Of a stretch of DNA of 64,000 bases, positions 32,870 through 42,400 are shown one piece after another (the first letter of the stretch is position 1; every line of letters begins with the position of its first letter). This stretch comes from JAHQVI01 sp050330195 (GTDB taxonomy: Bacteria > Pseudomonadota > Alphaproteobacteria > Rhizobiales > Rhodomicrobiaceae), in contig JBHJOB010000032.1 of NCBI GenBank assembly GCA_050330195.1, positions 1-64,000 of the forward strand. The letters run 5' to 3'. Made by a program: the position numbers and the translations under genes. The notes below the pieces were generated by a model, which was not told the origin of the DNA, ran no database searches, and worked only from the letters and a program-made list of their open reading frames with translations.

Positions 32870-33862
32870 ATGAGCGGTTTGCCGAACGTCACGGTCCTGA
32901 GCGCTGGCGGGACCATCGCGATGACAGGCGCCGGGGGCGCTGGCGTTCTGCCGAAACTGGGGGCGGACGATCTCGTGAACGCCGTGCCGGCGCTTGCCCG
33001 CATTGCCAATGTGCGGTCGCGGTCCCTGTTTTCGCTGCCCAGTCCGCATATGGAGATCGGCACTGTTGTCCGGATCACGGAGGCCATCGACGAAGAATTC
33101 GCTGGCGGAGCGGATGGCGTCGTCGTCACGCAAGGCTCCGATACGATCCAGGAGAGCGCATTCGCCCTCGATCTGCTCCTCGATCCCGCGCGGCCGGTTG
33201 CCGTTACCGGCGCGATGCGCAACCCGTCCCTGCCCGGTCACGACGGTCCGGCGAACCTGTTCTCGGCCGTTTCCGCAGTTGCCAATCCCGCCATTGCCGG
33301 TCAAGGCGTGGTCGTGGTCATGGACGACATGATCCACGCGGCCCGTCATGTGCACAAGGCGCATACGACGCGCGTTGGGGCGTTCAGCTCCGATCCCATC
33401 CTGCTCGGCCAACTCGCCGAGGGCCGCCTGATCCTTCATGCTCGCCTGTCGCCGTTGCCGCGCATCGACCGCCGGGCCGTTATGCAGCCCGCAAACGTGG
33501 CTTTGCTTCAGGGCAGCATGGGCGATCATGGCGAGTTTGTGGATACGGTTCTTTCCTGCGGCTATCAGGGACTGATCGTCGAGGGCATGGGCGGCGGGCA
33601 TGTGCATCCGGCAATGGCCGACCGGCTGGAGAAGCTGGCGGCGCAGGTTCCCGTCATCTTCGCTTCGCGCACGCGCGGCGGGACGACGCTTCAGGGCACC
33701 TACGCCTATGCCGGCGGCGAGCTTGATCTGATCCGGCGCGGTCTGATCCGGGCCGGATGGCTCCATGCTCTGAAAGCGCGCATATTGCTGTCGCTCCTGC
33801 TCGGGCAGGGAGCGGATATGAAGGAAATCCGACGCTTCTTCACCGCATTCGACGGCGGCTGA
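32870..33862 (+). CDS. L-asparaginase
   Basis: Bacterial asparaginase/glutaminase fold, 330 aa, hydrolysing asparagine to aspartate and ammonia. The N-terminal catalytic threonine motif is LSAGGTIAMTG; the second is VTQGSDTIQESAFALDLLL. No signal peptide is visible, so it is probably cytoplasmic. A weak hairpin (32799-32814) separates it from the CBS gene. It is convergent with cobU. Confidence 0.88.
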   Translation: MSGLPNVTVLSAGGTIAMTGAGGAGVLPKLGADDLVNAVPALARIANVRSRSLFSLPSPHMEIGTVVRITEAIDEEFAGGADGVVVTQGSDTIQESAFALDLLLDPARPVAVTGAMRNPSLPGHDGPANLFSAVSAVANPAIAGQGVVVVMDDMIHAARHVHKAHTTRVGAFSSDPILLGQLAEGRLILHARLSPLPRIDRRAVMQPANVALLQGSMGDHGEFVDTVLSCGYQGLIVEGMGGGHVHPAMADRLEKLAAQVPVIFASRTRGGTTLQGTYAYAGGELDLIRRGLIRAGWLHALKARILLSLLLGQGADMKEIRRFFTAFDGG

Positions 33863-33883
33863 AGCCGGACAGATGGCCCGCGT

Positions 33884-34405
33884 CTACGAGGCTGGCTTGA
33901 TCCGCAGGGGCAGACCCGCGGTGACGAATTCCACCTCGTCAACCGTGGCGGCGACGGCCTGATTGAGCCATCCCTGCCGGTCCCGGAATTCGCGGCCAAG
34001 CGGGGTTTCCGGCACCAGCCCCAGCCCGACCTCATTGGAAACCAGCAGAACCGTCGCCGTGGACGCCTTGACCGCGTCGCAGAGATGGGCGGTGGCCCGT
34101 TCAACGTCGCGTCCCGCGCCCATCAGGTTGGACAGCCAGAGCGTAAGGCAATCGACAACGCATACGGCCTCCGCCGCCCGTATGCCGGAAATCGCTTCGG
34201 GGAGTTCCAGCGGCGCTTCGATGGTGATCCAGCCCTTGCCCGCGCGTTCCGCCTTGTGGTGGGAGATGCGGTCGGCCATCTCCTTGTCGAGCGCTTCGGC
34301 GGTTGCAATGTAAAAGCGCTCGCAAAAAGGCGCGGCGAGGTCCAGAGCCCGTTTCGTCTTGCCCGAGCGTGCGCCGCCGAGGATCAGGCAGGACCGGGCG
34401 CTCAT
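33884..34405 (-). CDS. cobU: Adenosylcobinamide kinase / GMP-transferase CobU (CobP)
   Basis: Bifunctional enzyme that phosphorylates adenosylcobinamide and adds GMP. The protein is 173 aa, with P-loop GGARSGKT (residues 10-17), the histidine-containing ISHHKAERAGKGW and VVDCLTLWLSNLM. The start overlaps the cobS stop by 4 bp. It is the last gene of a cobT-cobS-cobU operon. Confidence 0.93.
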   Translation of the reverse strand: MSARSCLILGGARSGKTKRALDLAAPFCERFYIATAEALDKEMADRISHHKAERAGKGWITIEAPLELPEAISGIRAAEAVCVVDCLTLWLSNLMGAGRDVERATAHLCDAVKASTATVLLVSNEVGLGLVPETPLGREFRDRQGWLNQAVAATVDEVEFVTAGLPLRIKPAS

Positions 34406-35205
34406 GGCGTCACGAGCAGGACCACGAAGCCAAGCGCGGTCATGCGCGCCGTTGCCGCCGTCGCGCCAAGCACGTCGCCGGTGAAGCCGCCGAGAAAACT
34501 GCGTGCGAGCAACGTGATGACCGCCGCGCCGATCGCACCGCCCAATATGAGCATGCCGCTGTTAAGCCCGAGCAGCACGAACGCGACGACGAGCGAGATG
34601 GCGATGGCGGCGGCGTATGTTTCCGGCCGCATGTTGGTCATGAGACTGCCCAGTCCGTCTTTTCGCGCGGGCGGCAGGGTTGCAAGCGGAAGCGCGATTA
34701 CGCCGCGCGCAAGCGTTTCCGCCGCGATGATGGCGGCGATTGTGGGGAGCAGCCCGGTATAATGCTGCAGATTGACGATGAACTCCGCCTGCAATCCGAG
34801 GGTCAGGAGCAGGGCCAGCGCACCATAGGCGCCGATCCGGCTGTCGCGCATTATCTTGAGTTTGGCTTCTTTCGTCTTGCCGCCGCCAAGACCGTCCCAC
34901 AGGTCGCTGAGGCCGTCCTCATGGAAGGCCCCTCCGGCAAGCAGGGATGCGATGATCGCAATGTATGCGCAGGCGGTCGAGCTGAAGCCGGCAGTGACCG
35001 ATAGCCAGAACGCGATCGCCGAAAGAACCCCGATCAGGGCGCCGACCAGAGGATAGGCCCAGAAGGCGGTCCCGAGCGTTGCCCGTGTGTGGCGTTTGAA
35101 GGCGGGAAGCGGTATTCGCGTCAACAGACCGGCGGCCAAGCCGAGTTCTTCCAGCCTGCGCCGGAGAAATGTCTCGCTTTCCATATCTACGCTGGCCGGT
35201 TTCAT
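34402..35205 (-). CDS. cobS: Adenosylcobinamide-GDP ribazoletransferase CobS (CobV)
   Basis: Membrane-embedded cobalamin synthase joining activated cobinamide with alpha-ribazole. The protein is 267 aa with about six hydrophobic spans. The signature LLAGGAFHEDGLSDLWDGLG carries the acidic metal site. It overlaps both cobT and cobU by 4 bp. Confidence 0.93.
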   Translation of the reverse strand: MKPASVDMESETFLRRRLEELGLAAGLLTRIPLPAFKRHTRATLGTAFWAYPLVGALIGVLSAIAFWLSVTAGFSSTACAYIAIIASLLAGGAFHEDGLSDLWDGLGGGKTKEAKLKIMRDSRIGAYGALALLLTLGLQAEFIVNLQHYTGLLPTIAAIIAAETLARGVIALPLATLPPARKDGLGSLMTNMRPETYAAAIAISLVVAFVLLGLNSGMLILGGAIGAAVITLLARSFLGGFTGDVLGATAATARMTALGFVVLLVTP

Positions 35206-36221
35206 GTCCCCCCCCGATCCCGGTTTGCTACCCGCGCTTCCGCGAATGTTGCCATTTCATTATGCGCTCTTGCCGCCGCACGCAAGATCGCCATGGCCAA
35301 CACTGCGCCGGTGCCTTCGCCGAGCCGCATGTCGAGATTGAGCAAAGGCTTGAGGCCGAAAGCAGTCAGCAGGCGGGCATGGGCCTGTTCGGCGGAGCAG
35401 TGCCCCGCGAGGCAATGTTCCGCGATTGCCGGGTTTTCCCTGAACAGTGGGGCAAGGCTTGCCGATACGACATAGCCGTCGAGCATGACGGGGATTGCCT
35501 TGTGGCGCGCCGCCAGAATTGCGCCCGCGATGGCCGCCGTTTCGCGCCCGCCAAGCCGCCGCAGGATCTCGGCCGCGCTTTCGGTGCCGGTGTGCAGGGC
35601 GAGCGCTTTGTCGATCACTGCCGCCTTGAGGCGCACGCCCTCATCGTCGAGACCCGTGCCGCGTCCGGCCCAGTCCGCGCCCGTGCCGCCGAGCGACTTC
35701 GCCGCCAGCGCCGCCGCAATCGTCGTGTTGCCGATGCCCATTTCGCCGAATGCGAGAACATCCCCGCCCTTTTCCACGGCGCTGGCGCCTTCGTTCAGCG
35801 CGTCCAGCAACTCAGCATCGCTCATGGCGTCCTGCCGGGATATGTCGCCCGTCGGCTTGTCCAGAGACAGGGGCACGACCTCAAGCGTGACACCGCTCGC
35901 ATCAGCCAGAGCATTGATCGCCGCGCCGCCATTGGCGAAATTCGCCACCATCTGCTCGGTCACGTCCGGCGGAAAGGGACTGACGCCCCGCGCCGTCACC
36001 CCATGATTGCCTGCGAAAACGATCACGCGCGCATTGCCTGCACGCGGCTCGGGCGCACTGCCCCATCCGCTGAGAAAGATGGCGCATTCCTCCAGCCGTC
36101 CGAGCGATCCTGCCGGCTTGGTCAGTTGCGCCTGACGTTCGCGCGCAATTTCGCGCCAGCTTTCATTGGCGGCGGGAAGGTCGTGGAGGGCGTCGGTGAA
36201 GGCCGGGAGATTTTTGAACAT
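35202..36221 (-). CDS. cobT: Nicotinate-nucleotide-dimethylbenzimidazole phosphoribosyltransferase CobT
   Basis: Makes alpha-ribazole phosphate for the lower cobalamin ligand. The protein is 339 aa from ATG 36221 (MFKNLPAFTDALHDLPAANE). Motifs are KPAGSLGRLE, VFAGNHGVTARGVSPFP, FGEMGIGNTTIAAALA and the C-terminal catalytic glutamate in LNLDMRLGEGTGA. It is divergent from the B12 riboswitch leader. Confidence 0.93.
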   Translation of the reverse strand: MFKNLPAFTDALHDLPAANESWREIARERQAQLTKPAGSLGRLEECAIFLSGWGSAPEPRAGNARVIVFAGNHGVTARGVSPFPPDVTEQMVANFANGGAAINALADASGVTLEVVPLSLDKPTGDISRQDAMSDAELLDALNEGASAVEKGGDVLAFGEMGIGNTTIAAALAAKSLGGTGADWAGRGTGLDDEGVRLKAAVIDKALALHTGTESAAEILRRLGGRETAAIAGAILAARHKAIPVMLDGYVVSASLAPLFRENPAIAEHCLAGHCSAEQAHARLLTAFGLKPLLNLDMRLGEGTGAVLAMAILRAAARAHNEMATFAEARVANRDRGGT

Positions 36222-36280
36222 CGGGCAATCGGAATTAACCTGGTGGGTAAGACGTCCCAGAATAACCATTCTTCCCGAGA

Positions 36281-36309
36281 TTGACAGAGTTAACCGCGCT
36301 CAATAGTGT
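36281..36309 (+). promoter_or_regulatory. Promoter of the riboswitch-controlled cobalamin operon
   Basis: TTGACA (36281-36286) and TAGTGT (36304-36309) are spaced 17 bp apart, just before the riboswitch. Transcription would start near 36316. Confidence 0.55.
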
Positions 36310-36324
36310 CTCTTGCACCGGTTG

Positions 36325-36600
36325 CCCGGAAGGTGCCAAGCGCCGGGCATGAAAAGGGAACGCGGGCAGGATCGACCCATGCCGGGAGTCCGAAGCCGCG
36401 GCCGCCCCCGCGACTGTACGCAGCGAGCGTTCATCCTGCATCGATCCAGCAGAAGGCGCAAAGCCGAAGCTGGCGGAGACGATGCGCAAGTCAACGAGCC
36501 ACTGGCCGGAAAGGCAGCAATGCCAAGGCTGGGAAGGCGGATGAACGCGGTGACCTGTGAGCCAGGAGACCTGCCGGTATGGATACGTGTTCGGACGGGG
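36325..36600 (+). ncRNA. Cobalamin (B12) riboswitch
   Basis: The conserved blocks occur in order: AAAAGGGAA (36352-36360), GCCCCCGCGACTGTA (36403-36418), GAGCCACTGGCC (36496-36507), GCTGGGAAGGCGG (36528-36540) and the B12 box AGCCAGGAGACCTGCC (36560-36575). The boundaries are approximate. Adenosylcobalamin binding would favour the downstream terminator and switch off hupE and the cob genes. Confidence 0.95.
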
Positions 36601-36643
36601 TGCTCCGCAGCGTGCTTTCGCCGCCTTCCCGATAAGGGGGGAG

Positions 36644-36675
36644 GGAGGCGACGGTCGCCTTGGGCGCCTCCTTTT
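36644..36675 (+). terminator. Riboswitch expression-platform terminator
   Basis: GGAGGCG (36644-36650) pairs with CGCCTCC (36665-36671) and is followed by TTTT. It lies between the B12 box and the hupE ribosome site (GGAGGG, 36678-36683). This suggests transcriptional control. Confidence 0.75.
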
Positions 36676-36691
36676 ACGGAGGGTCTTTTTC

Positions 36692-37345
36692 ATGAATTCA
36701 GCTGTAGTCCGGCGTAGCGGCCTCTGGGCGTCGCTATTGCTTGCCTGTCTTGCGCTGGCCAGTCCGGCTCAAGCGCATCACCCGATGGGCGGCGATACGC
36801 CGTTCACGCTCATGCAAGGGCTGATTTCCGGCTTCGCTCATCCGGTGATCGGCCTCGATCATCTTGCCTTCATTCTCAGCGTCGGCGCGGCGTCGGCCTT
36901 TCTGGCCAAGCGGTTTCTGACGCCTCTGGTCTTCGTAGGCGCGACGCTGGCCGGATGCGCTCTTCAGCTTCAGGGAGTGACACTGCCGCTGGCCGAGATC
37001 GCGATCGCGGCATCGGTCGTCGCCATCGGTGTGGCGATCCTGTCGGGGGCGGCGCTGCCGAGCGCATTTTACATTGTGCTGTTTGGCGTGGCGGGCCTCT
37101 TCCACGGTTGGGCCTATGGCGGCAGCATCGTCGGGGCGGAACAGACGCCACTTGTCGCCTATCTGCTCGGATTTGCCAGCATTCAGGCCGTCATCGCCAT
37201 CGCCAGCATGATGGCAACGCGGGCGCTCTGGCAGAGTGCTGGCGCCGTGCCGCTGCGGATCGCGGGCGGTGCGATTGCCGGCTTCGGGCTCGCCTTGCTG
37301 GTCCACAACGTCGAGAGCCTGATTTTGCCCGGAGTTGCGGTTTAG
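36692..37345 (+). CDS. hupE: HupE/UreJ-family transporter, probable cobalt importer
   Basis: A 217-aa membrane protein from ATG 36692, with a cleavable signal (LLACLALASPAQA, then HHPMGG). The family histidine motifs HPVIGLDHLAFILSVG and GLFHGWAYGGSIVGAEQT are present, with about six spans. HupE/UreJ proteins move Ni or Co. The B12 riboswitch and cob neighbours point to cobalt for corrin synthesis. Confidence 0.88.
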   Translation: MNSAVVRRSGLWASLLLACLALASPAQAHHPMGGDTPFTLMQGLISGFAHPVIGLDHLAFILSVGAASAFLAKRFLTPLVFVGATLAGCALQLQGVTLPLAEIAIAASVVAIGVAILSGAALPSAFYIVLFGVAGLFHGWAYGGSIVGAEQTPLVAYLLGFASIQAVIAIASMMATRALWQSAGAVPLRIAGGAIAGFGLALLVHNVESLILPGVAV

Positions 37346-37356
37346 AAATGCGTATG

Positions 37357-37379
37357 GCCCCGGCATCGGTTGCCGGGGC
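37357..37379. other. Intercistronic hairpin between hupE and cobW
   Basis: GCCCCGGCA and TGCCGGGGC form a perfect 9-bp stem with a 5-nt loop. No T-run follows, so it more likely stabilises or processes mRNA than terminates it. Confidence 0.45.
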
Positions 37380-37456
37380 TCCACGACCATCAAACGAATC
37401 CCGGCGCGTTCTTCTGGCCGGGACCAGGAAGAAATCCGCGGCTTCAGGGACAGCAA

Positions 37457-38506
37457 ATGAGCAAACGCATTCCGGCGACGATCATCACAGGCTTTCTCGG
37501 CACGGGGAAAACCACGCTGATCCGCAATCTGTTGCAAAATGCCGGCGGACGGCGGATTGCCGTCATCGTCAATGAATTCGGCGATGTCGGCGTGGACGCC
37601 AAGCTGCTGCGCGATTGCGGTGAGTATAGCTGTACGGCGGACGACATCGTGGAACTCGCCAATGGCTGCATCTGCTGCACGGTCGCCGACGATTTCATCC
37701 CGACGATGGAGACGCTGCTCGCTCGCGACCCGGCTCCCGATCATATCGTCATCGAGACCTCGGGGCTGGCGCTGCCCCAGCCGCTGGTTCGCGCTTTCAA
37801 CTGGCCCGAGGTCAAGGCCCGCGTGACCGTTGACGGCGTCGTGACCGTGATAGACGCCCGCGCCGTCGCCGATGGTCGGTTCGCCTCGAACGAAGCCGCC
37901 GTCGATGCCATGCGCGTCGCGGACGAGAACCTCGATCACGAAAGCCCCTTGCATGAGCTTTTCGAGGATCAGCTTTCCTGCGCGGATCTGATCGTGCTCA
38001 ACAAGGTCGATCTGGTGGATGACGCGGAAATCGCGCGCGTCGCCGAAATCGTGACGCGCGAAAAGCGCCCGGCAGCCCAGATCGTCAAGTCCGTGCGCGG
38101 AAAGGTGTCGCCTGATGTGCTGATCGGCCTTGACGCTCAGGCCGAGGACGATCTCGACACCCGCCACGGTCATCACGGACCGGAGAGCGGCGACGATCAC
38201 GACCATGATCATGACGATTTCGACAGTTTCGTCGTTGCCATGCCGACTATCGAAGACCCGCGCGGCCTATCGAAGATCCTGATCGAGATGGCCGGCGAAA
38301 TGCCGGTTCTGCGGGCCAAGGGCTTCGTGACCGTGGAGAACAAGCCGATGCGGCTCGCCGTGCAGGGCGTCGGCCCGCGTGTCGACAGCTATTTCGACCG
38401 GCCATTGCGCGAGGAAGAGCGGGGCAGCGGGCATCTCGTGATCATCGGCCTCAAGGGGCTGGACCGGCAGCGCGTTGCAGCAAGATTAGGAGGCTCGATC
38501 TCATGA
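37457..38506 (+). CDS. cobW: Cobalamin biosynthesis GTPase CobW
   Basis: G3E-family P-loop GTPase and metallochaperone thought to deliver cobalt to CobNST. The protein is 349 aa from ATG 37457. Walker A is GFLGTGKTT (residues 12-20); the metal motif is NGCICCTV; the G-motif is LNKVDLVDD. A His/Asp-rich metal-binding loop (HGHHGPESGDDHDHDHDD) precedes the C-terminal CobW domain. It overlaps the next gene by 4 bp. Confidence 0.94.
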   Translation: MSKRIPATIITGFLGTGKTTLIRNLLQNAGGRRIAVIVNEFGDVGVDAKLLRDCGEYSCTADDIVELANGCICCTVADDFIPTMETLLARDPAPDHIVIETSGLALPQPLVRAFNWPEVKARVTVDGVVTVIDARAVADGRFASNEAAVDAMRVADENLDHESPLHELFEDQLSCADLIVLNKVDLVDDAEIARVAEIVTREKRPAAQIVKSVRGKVSPDVLIGLDAQAEDDLDTRHGHHGPESGDDHDHDHDDFDSFVVAMPTIEDPRGLSKILIEMAGEMPVLRAKGFVTVENKPMRLAVQGVGPRVDSYFDRPLREEERGSGHLVIIGLKGLDRQRVAARLGGSIS

Positions 38507-39450
38507 GCACGGCGGAACAGCTAGGCCCGGCATTGGCGCCCATCCCGACACCCTGTATCGGCGTCTGCGAACTCGACGAAGCGAGCGGCCTGTGCAAAGG
38601 CTGCGTGCGCACCGGCGAAGAGGTTGCCGCTTGGCAGGAGGCGGGGCCGGACTACAAGCTGCGCGTCTGGGGCGAGTTGCCGCCGCGCCGGATCGCCGCC
38701 GGGATGAACGCCTACCGCCTGCCGTGGTCGGCCGACGACATCGCCGCCATGATCGAGCGAACCTTGCGACGCCGCTGGGGACGCTGGGTTCTGGGCGCGC
38801 CCGGCGCGAGCGCGAGTTTCGAGATCGGTGCGGACGAAGATTCCGACGTATTCAGCCGTGCCGATTGCGTGGAGGCGATAACCGCGCGCGGTGCGCTGCG
38901 TCTCATGAAGCACAAGAAGGCGATTGCGGTGGCGTTCGGTGAGAAGGCCGATGAATGCGGCCCGGATGCGATCGGATTGATCCTGCCGCGCGGGCGTGTC
39001 GATCTGCCGGTTGCGGACAGCTTCACCTGTTGCGGCGCGGATGTTGCGGCGATCTGCGGCAGCTATCGGGGCGCCAGCCTGTATGATGTAGGATATGCGC
39101 CACGCCGCGCGAGCCGATTCTGTCTGCGTACGGATGATGTGGCGCTAGCCAGCCTGTTCGAGAAGGCGGAGAAGCAGCCTGGACTGGACGTCATCGATGC
39201 CGCCGACGCCGTCATTGACGAAGCGCGTGTGCACAGCATTGTCGAAACCGGGCTGGGACGCCTGGAAGTGTTTTCTCAGCCCTTGGCCGGCAGAGCCGGC
39301 GGGACTTGCGCGGAGCTTGCCAGCACCACGGCGGATACGTCGTTGGAATTACCGCACGGCTGGACGTTGCCTCAAGTCTTCGCGCCGTGCGCCCTGTTCT
39401 TCCCGCATAGCCGCAGGACCACAGGGGCGCTGCTCGACGGCCATTTCTAG
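38503..39450 (+). CDS. DUF1289-containing protein of unknown function in cob operon
   Basis: A 315-aa protein. Residues about 14-50 form a DUF1289 Cys-rich unit (TPCIGVCELDEASGLCKGCV). The remaining about 220 residues carry scattered cysteines (SFTCCGADVAAICG) and are not recognised. DUF1289 is normally a short stand-alone protein, so this is an extended form. It lies between cobW and cobN, with a 4-bp overlap and a direct stop-ATG junction. A role in metal handling for cobalt chelation is inference. Confidence 0.7.
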   Translation: MSTAEQLGPALAPIPTPCIGVCELDEASGLCKGCVRTGEEVAAWQEAGPDYKLRVWGELPPRRIAAGMNAYRLPWSADDIAAMIERTLRRRWGRWVLGAPGASASFEIGADEDSDVFSRADCVEAITARGALRLMKHKKAIAVAFGEKADECGPDAIGLILPRGRVDLPVADSFTCCGADVAAICGSYRGASLYDVGYAPRRASRFCLRTDDVALASLFEKAEKQPGLDVIDAADAVIDEARVHSIVETGLGRLEVFSQPLAGRAGGTCAELASTTADTSLELPHGWTLPQVFAPCALFFPHSRRTTGALLDGHF

Positions 39451-42400
39451 ATGCATCTGCTTGTCACGCAGTCCGGCACGATCGACGATGGTTCAGAGCC
39501 CCGCGACCTGTGCCAGAGACCCGGCGCTATCGTCGTTCTGTCATCCGCCGATAGCGAGCTGATGCTGCTCGCCGACGCACAGGGGACGCTCGCTGCGTCG
39601 GGCGGCCAGCCTTCGCTTCGGCTCGCGAATCTTATGCAGCTCAAGCACAACTATTCCGTCGATCTTTATGCGGAGAAAACGCTGTCGGGCGCTCGCATCG
39701 TGGTGTTGCGGCTGCTCGGCGGCAAGAGCTACTGGCCTTACGGGCTGGAGCGGCTCACCGAGATGGCGCGGGAAGGCGCGTTCGAGCTGGTCGTGTTGCC
39801 CGGCGACGAACGCCGCGATCCCTTGCTCGAAGGTCTGTCCACGGTCGATGATGAAACGCGTGAGATGCTCTGGGCGTATCTTCGTGAAGGCGGGCCGGAG
39901 AATGCGCGCAGCTTTCTGGAAGCCCTGGCGGCTCGTCTCGATGGAATGGAGCCGCCGCCGTCCGCCCGTCCGCTGCTCAAGGCCGGACTGTACTGGACGA
40001 GCGAGACCGCGCCGTCCCAGGCCGGTATCCGGGAGCATTGGCGGGAAGACCAGCCGGTCGCTGCGTTGATCTTCTATCGCGCGCTTGTCCAGTCCGGCGA
40101 TCTCGCGGCCGCCGACGCGCTGATCAAGCAGCTTTCGCTTCGCGGCCTCAAAGTCCTGCCCATGTACGTCAGCAGTCTGCGCGACCCGTTTTCGCAAGAA
40201 CTCATGCGCAATCTGTTCGACGAGGTGCGCCCCGACATTATCCTCAATAGCACAGCCTTCGCCGCGACGCTGGGCGGCAGCGAAATCGCGGCGGGCTCGC
40301 CCTTCGCCGGGCTCGACGCAATGGTTCTGCAAGTCGTGTTCTCCGGCGAAAGCGAGGAAAGCTGGGCCGGCGGCACGCGGGGTCTCTCGCCGCATTTCAT
40401 CGCCATGCATGTGGCCCTGCCGGAGGTCGATGGCCGGGTTCTGACGCGCGCGGTTTCCTTCAAGGCGGATCGCGGTTTTGACGAGGCGACGCAATATTAC
40501 GTCACCCGCAGCGAACCGAAGCCGGACCGCGTGAGTTTCGTCGCGCGGCTCGCCGCGAACTGGGTGCGTCTGCGCCAGACCACGCCCCCTGAGCGCAAGA
40601 TTGCGGTCATTCTCGCCAACTATCCGAACAGGGATTCGCGGCTGGCGAACGGCGTCGGTCTGGACACGCCGCAAAGCGCCATCGAAATTCTGACGGCGCT
40701 CAAGAGGCACGGCTATGACACCGGCGACATTCCGGCAAACGGCAATGCGCTGATCGGCGCGTTGCGCGAAGGGCCGACCAATTGGGCCCTGAACGGCCGG
40801 CGCATTGCCGAGATATTGCCGCTCAACCACTATATGGAGCATTTTGCCGCGCTGCCCGAAGCGGTGCGTTCTCAGGTCATCGAACGCTGGGGACCGCCGG
40901 AGGACGATCCGTTTTTCTCCGGCAGCGGCTTTGCCATCCCGGGGCTCGCCTTCGGCAATATCTTCGCCGGCATCCAGCCCGCGCGCGGCTACAATATCGA
41001 CCCGAAAGGCAGCTACCACGATCCCGCGCTCGTGCCGCCGCACGGCTATTTCGCTTTCTATATCTGGCTGCGCGAGGAATTTGGCGCGCACGCCGCCATC
41101 CACCTCGGCAAACACGGCAATCTGGAATGGCTGCCCGGCAAGGCGCTGGCGCTGTCGGAGGAATGCTATCCCGAAGCCGTGCTCGGACCCCTGCCAAATA
41201 TTTACCCGTTCATCGTCAACGATCCCGGCGAGGGCGCTCAGGCCAAACGCCGGACTAGCGCCGTCATCATCGACCACATGACACCGCCCATGACACGCGC
41301 CGAGACCTATGGCGAGTTGAAGGAACTTGAGGCGCTCGTCGATGAATATTTCGAGGCGGCAAGCGTGGACGAGGCGCGCAGGCGGCATCTGGCGGGCGAG
41401 ATCCTTGCGACGACAGCGCGGCTCGGGCTCGACAAGGATTGCGGTATCGACCCCGGTGCGGCGCAGGAAGACGCTCTCGCCGCACTCGACAATCATCTGT
41501 GCGAGTTGAAGGAGATGCAGATCCGCGACGGCCTGCATGTTTTTGGGCGCTCGCCCGAAGGCGGACAGCGGACCGATCTGCTGGTCGCGCTGGCGCGCGT
41601 TCCGCGCGGGGGCGAGAGTGCGGGGGACGCCTCGCTGATCCGTGCGTTGGCCGCCGATCTGGAGCTGGACGGATTCGATCCGCTCTCGGACAAGCTGGGA
41701 GAATCTTGGGCCGGGCCACCATCGGGCATTCTGGCCGAGTTGAGCGATGCGCCGTGGCGGACCAATGGCGACACAGTCGAGCGTCTGGAATTGCTGGCGC
41801 AGAAGCTGGTGGGCGAGACATTGGTCCTGCCCTATGCGTGGGAGCGCAGCCGCGCCGTGCTCGATGAGATCCGCAACAATCTCGCGCCGAAAGTGGATGC
41901 GTCCGGCAAGGCGGAAATCGCCGGTCTGCTGACAGCGCTCAATGGCCGTTTCGTCGCTCCCGGTCCGTCGGGCGCTCCGACGCGCGGCCGTCCCGATGTC
42001 CTGCCCACGGGGCGCAATTTCTACTCGCTGGACAGCCGCACCCTGCCAACGCCCGCCGCCTGGGAGTTGGGCCGGAAATCGGCCGAACTCGTGATCCAGC
42101 GCTATGTGCAGGACAATGGCGAGTGGCCGCGCGCCCTTGCGCTGAGCGCCTGGGGGACCGCCAACATGCGCACCGGCGGCGACGATATCGCGCAGGCTCT
42201 GGCGCTGATGGGCGTCAAGCCGCTGTGGGAGCCGGCTTCGCGCCGCGTGACCGGCTTCGAGATCATTCCGCTTGCCAGGCTTGGCCGTCCGCGCGTGGAT
42301 GTGACCTTCCGCGTCTCGGGGTTTTTCCGCGATGCGTTCCCCGCGCAGATCGACCTGCTCGACAGTGCCGTCCGCGCCGTCGCCGGTCTCGACGAGCCGG

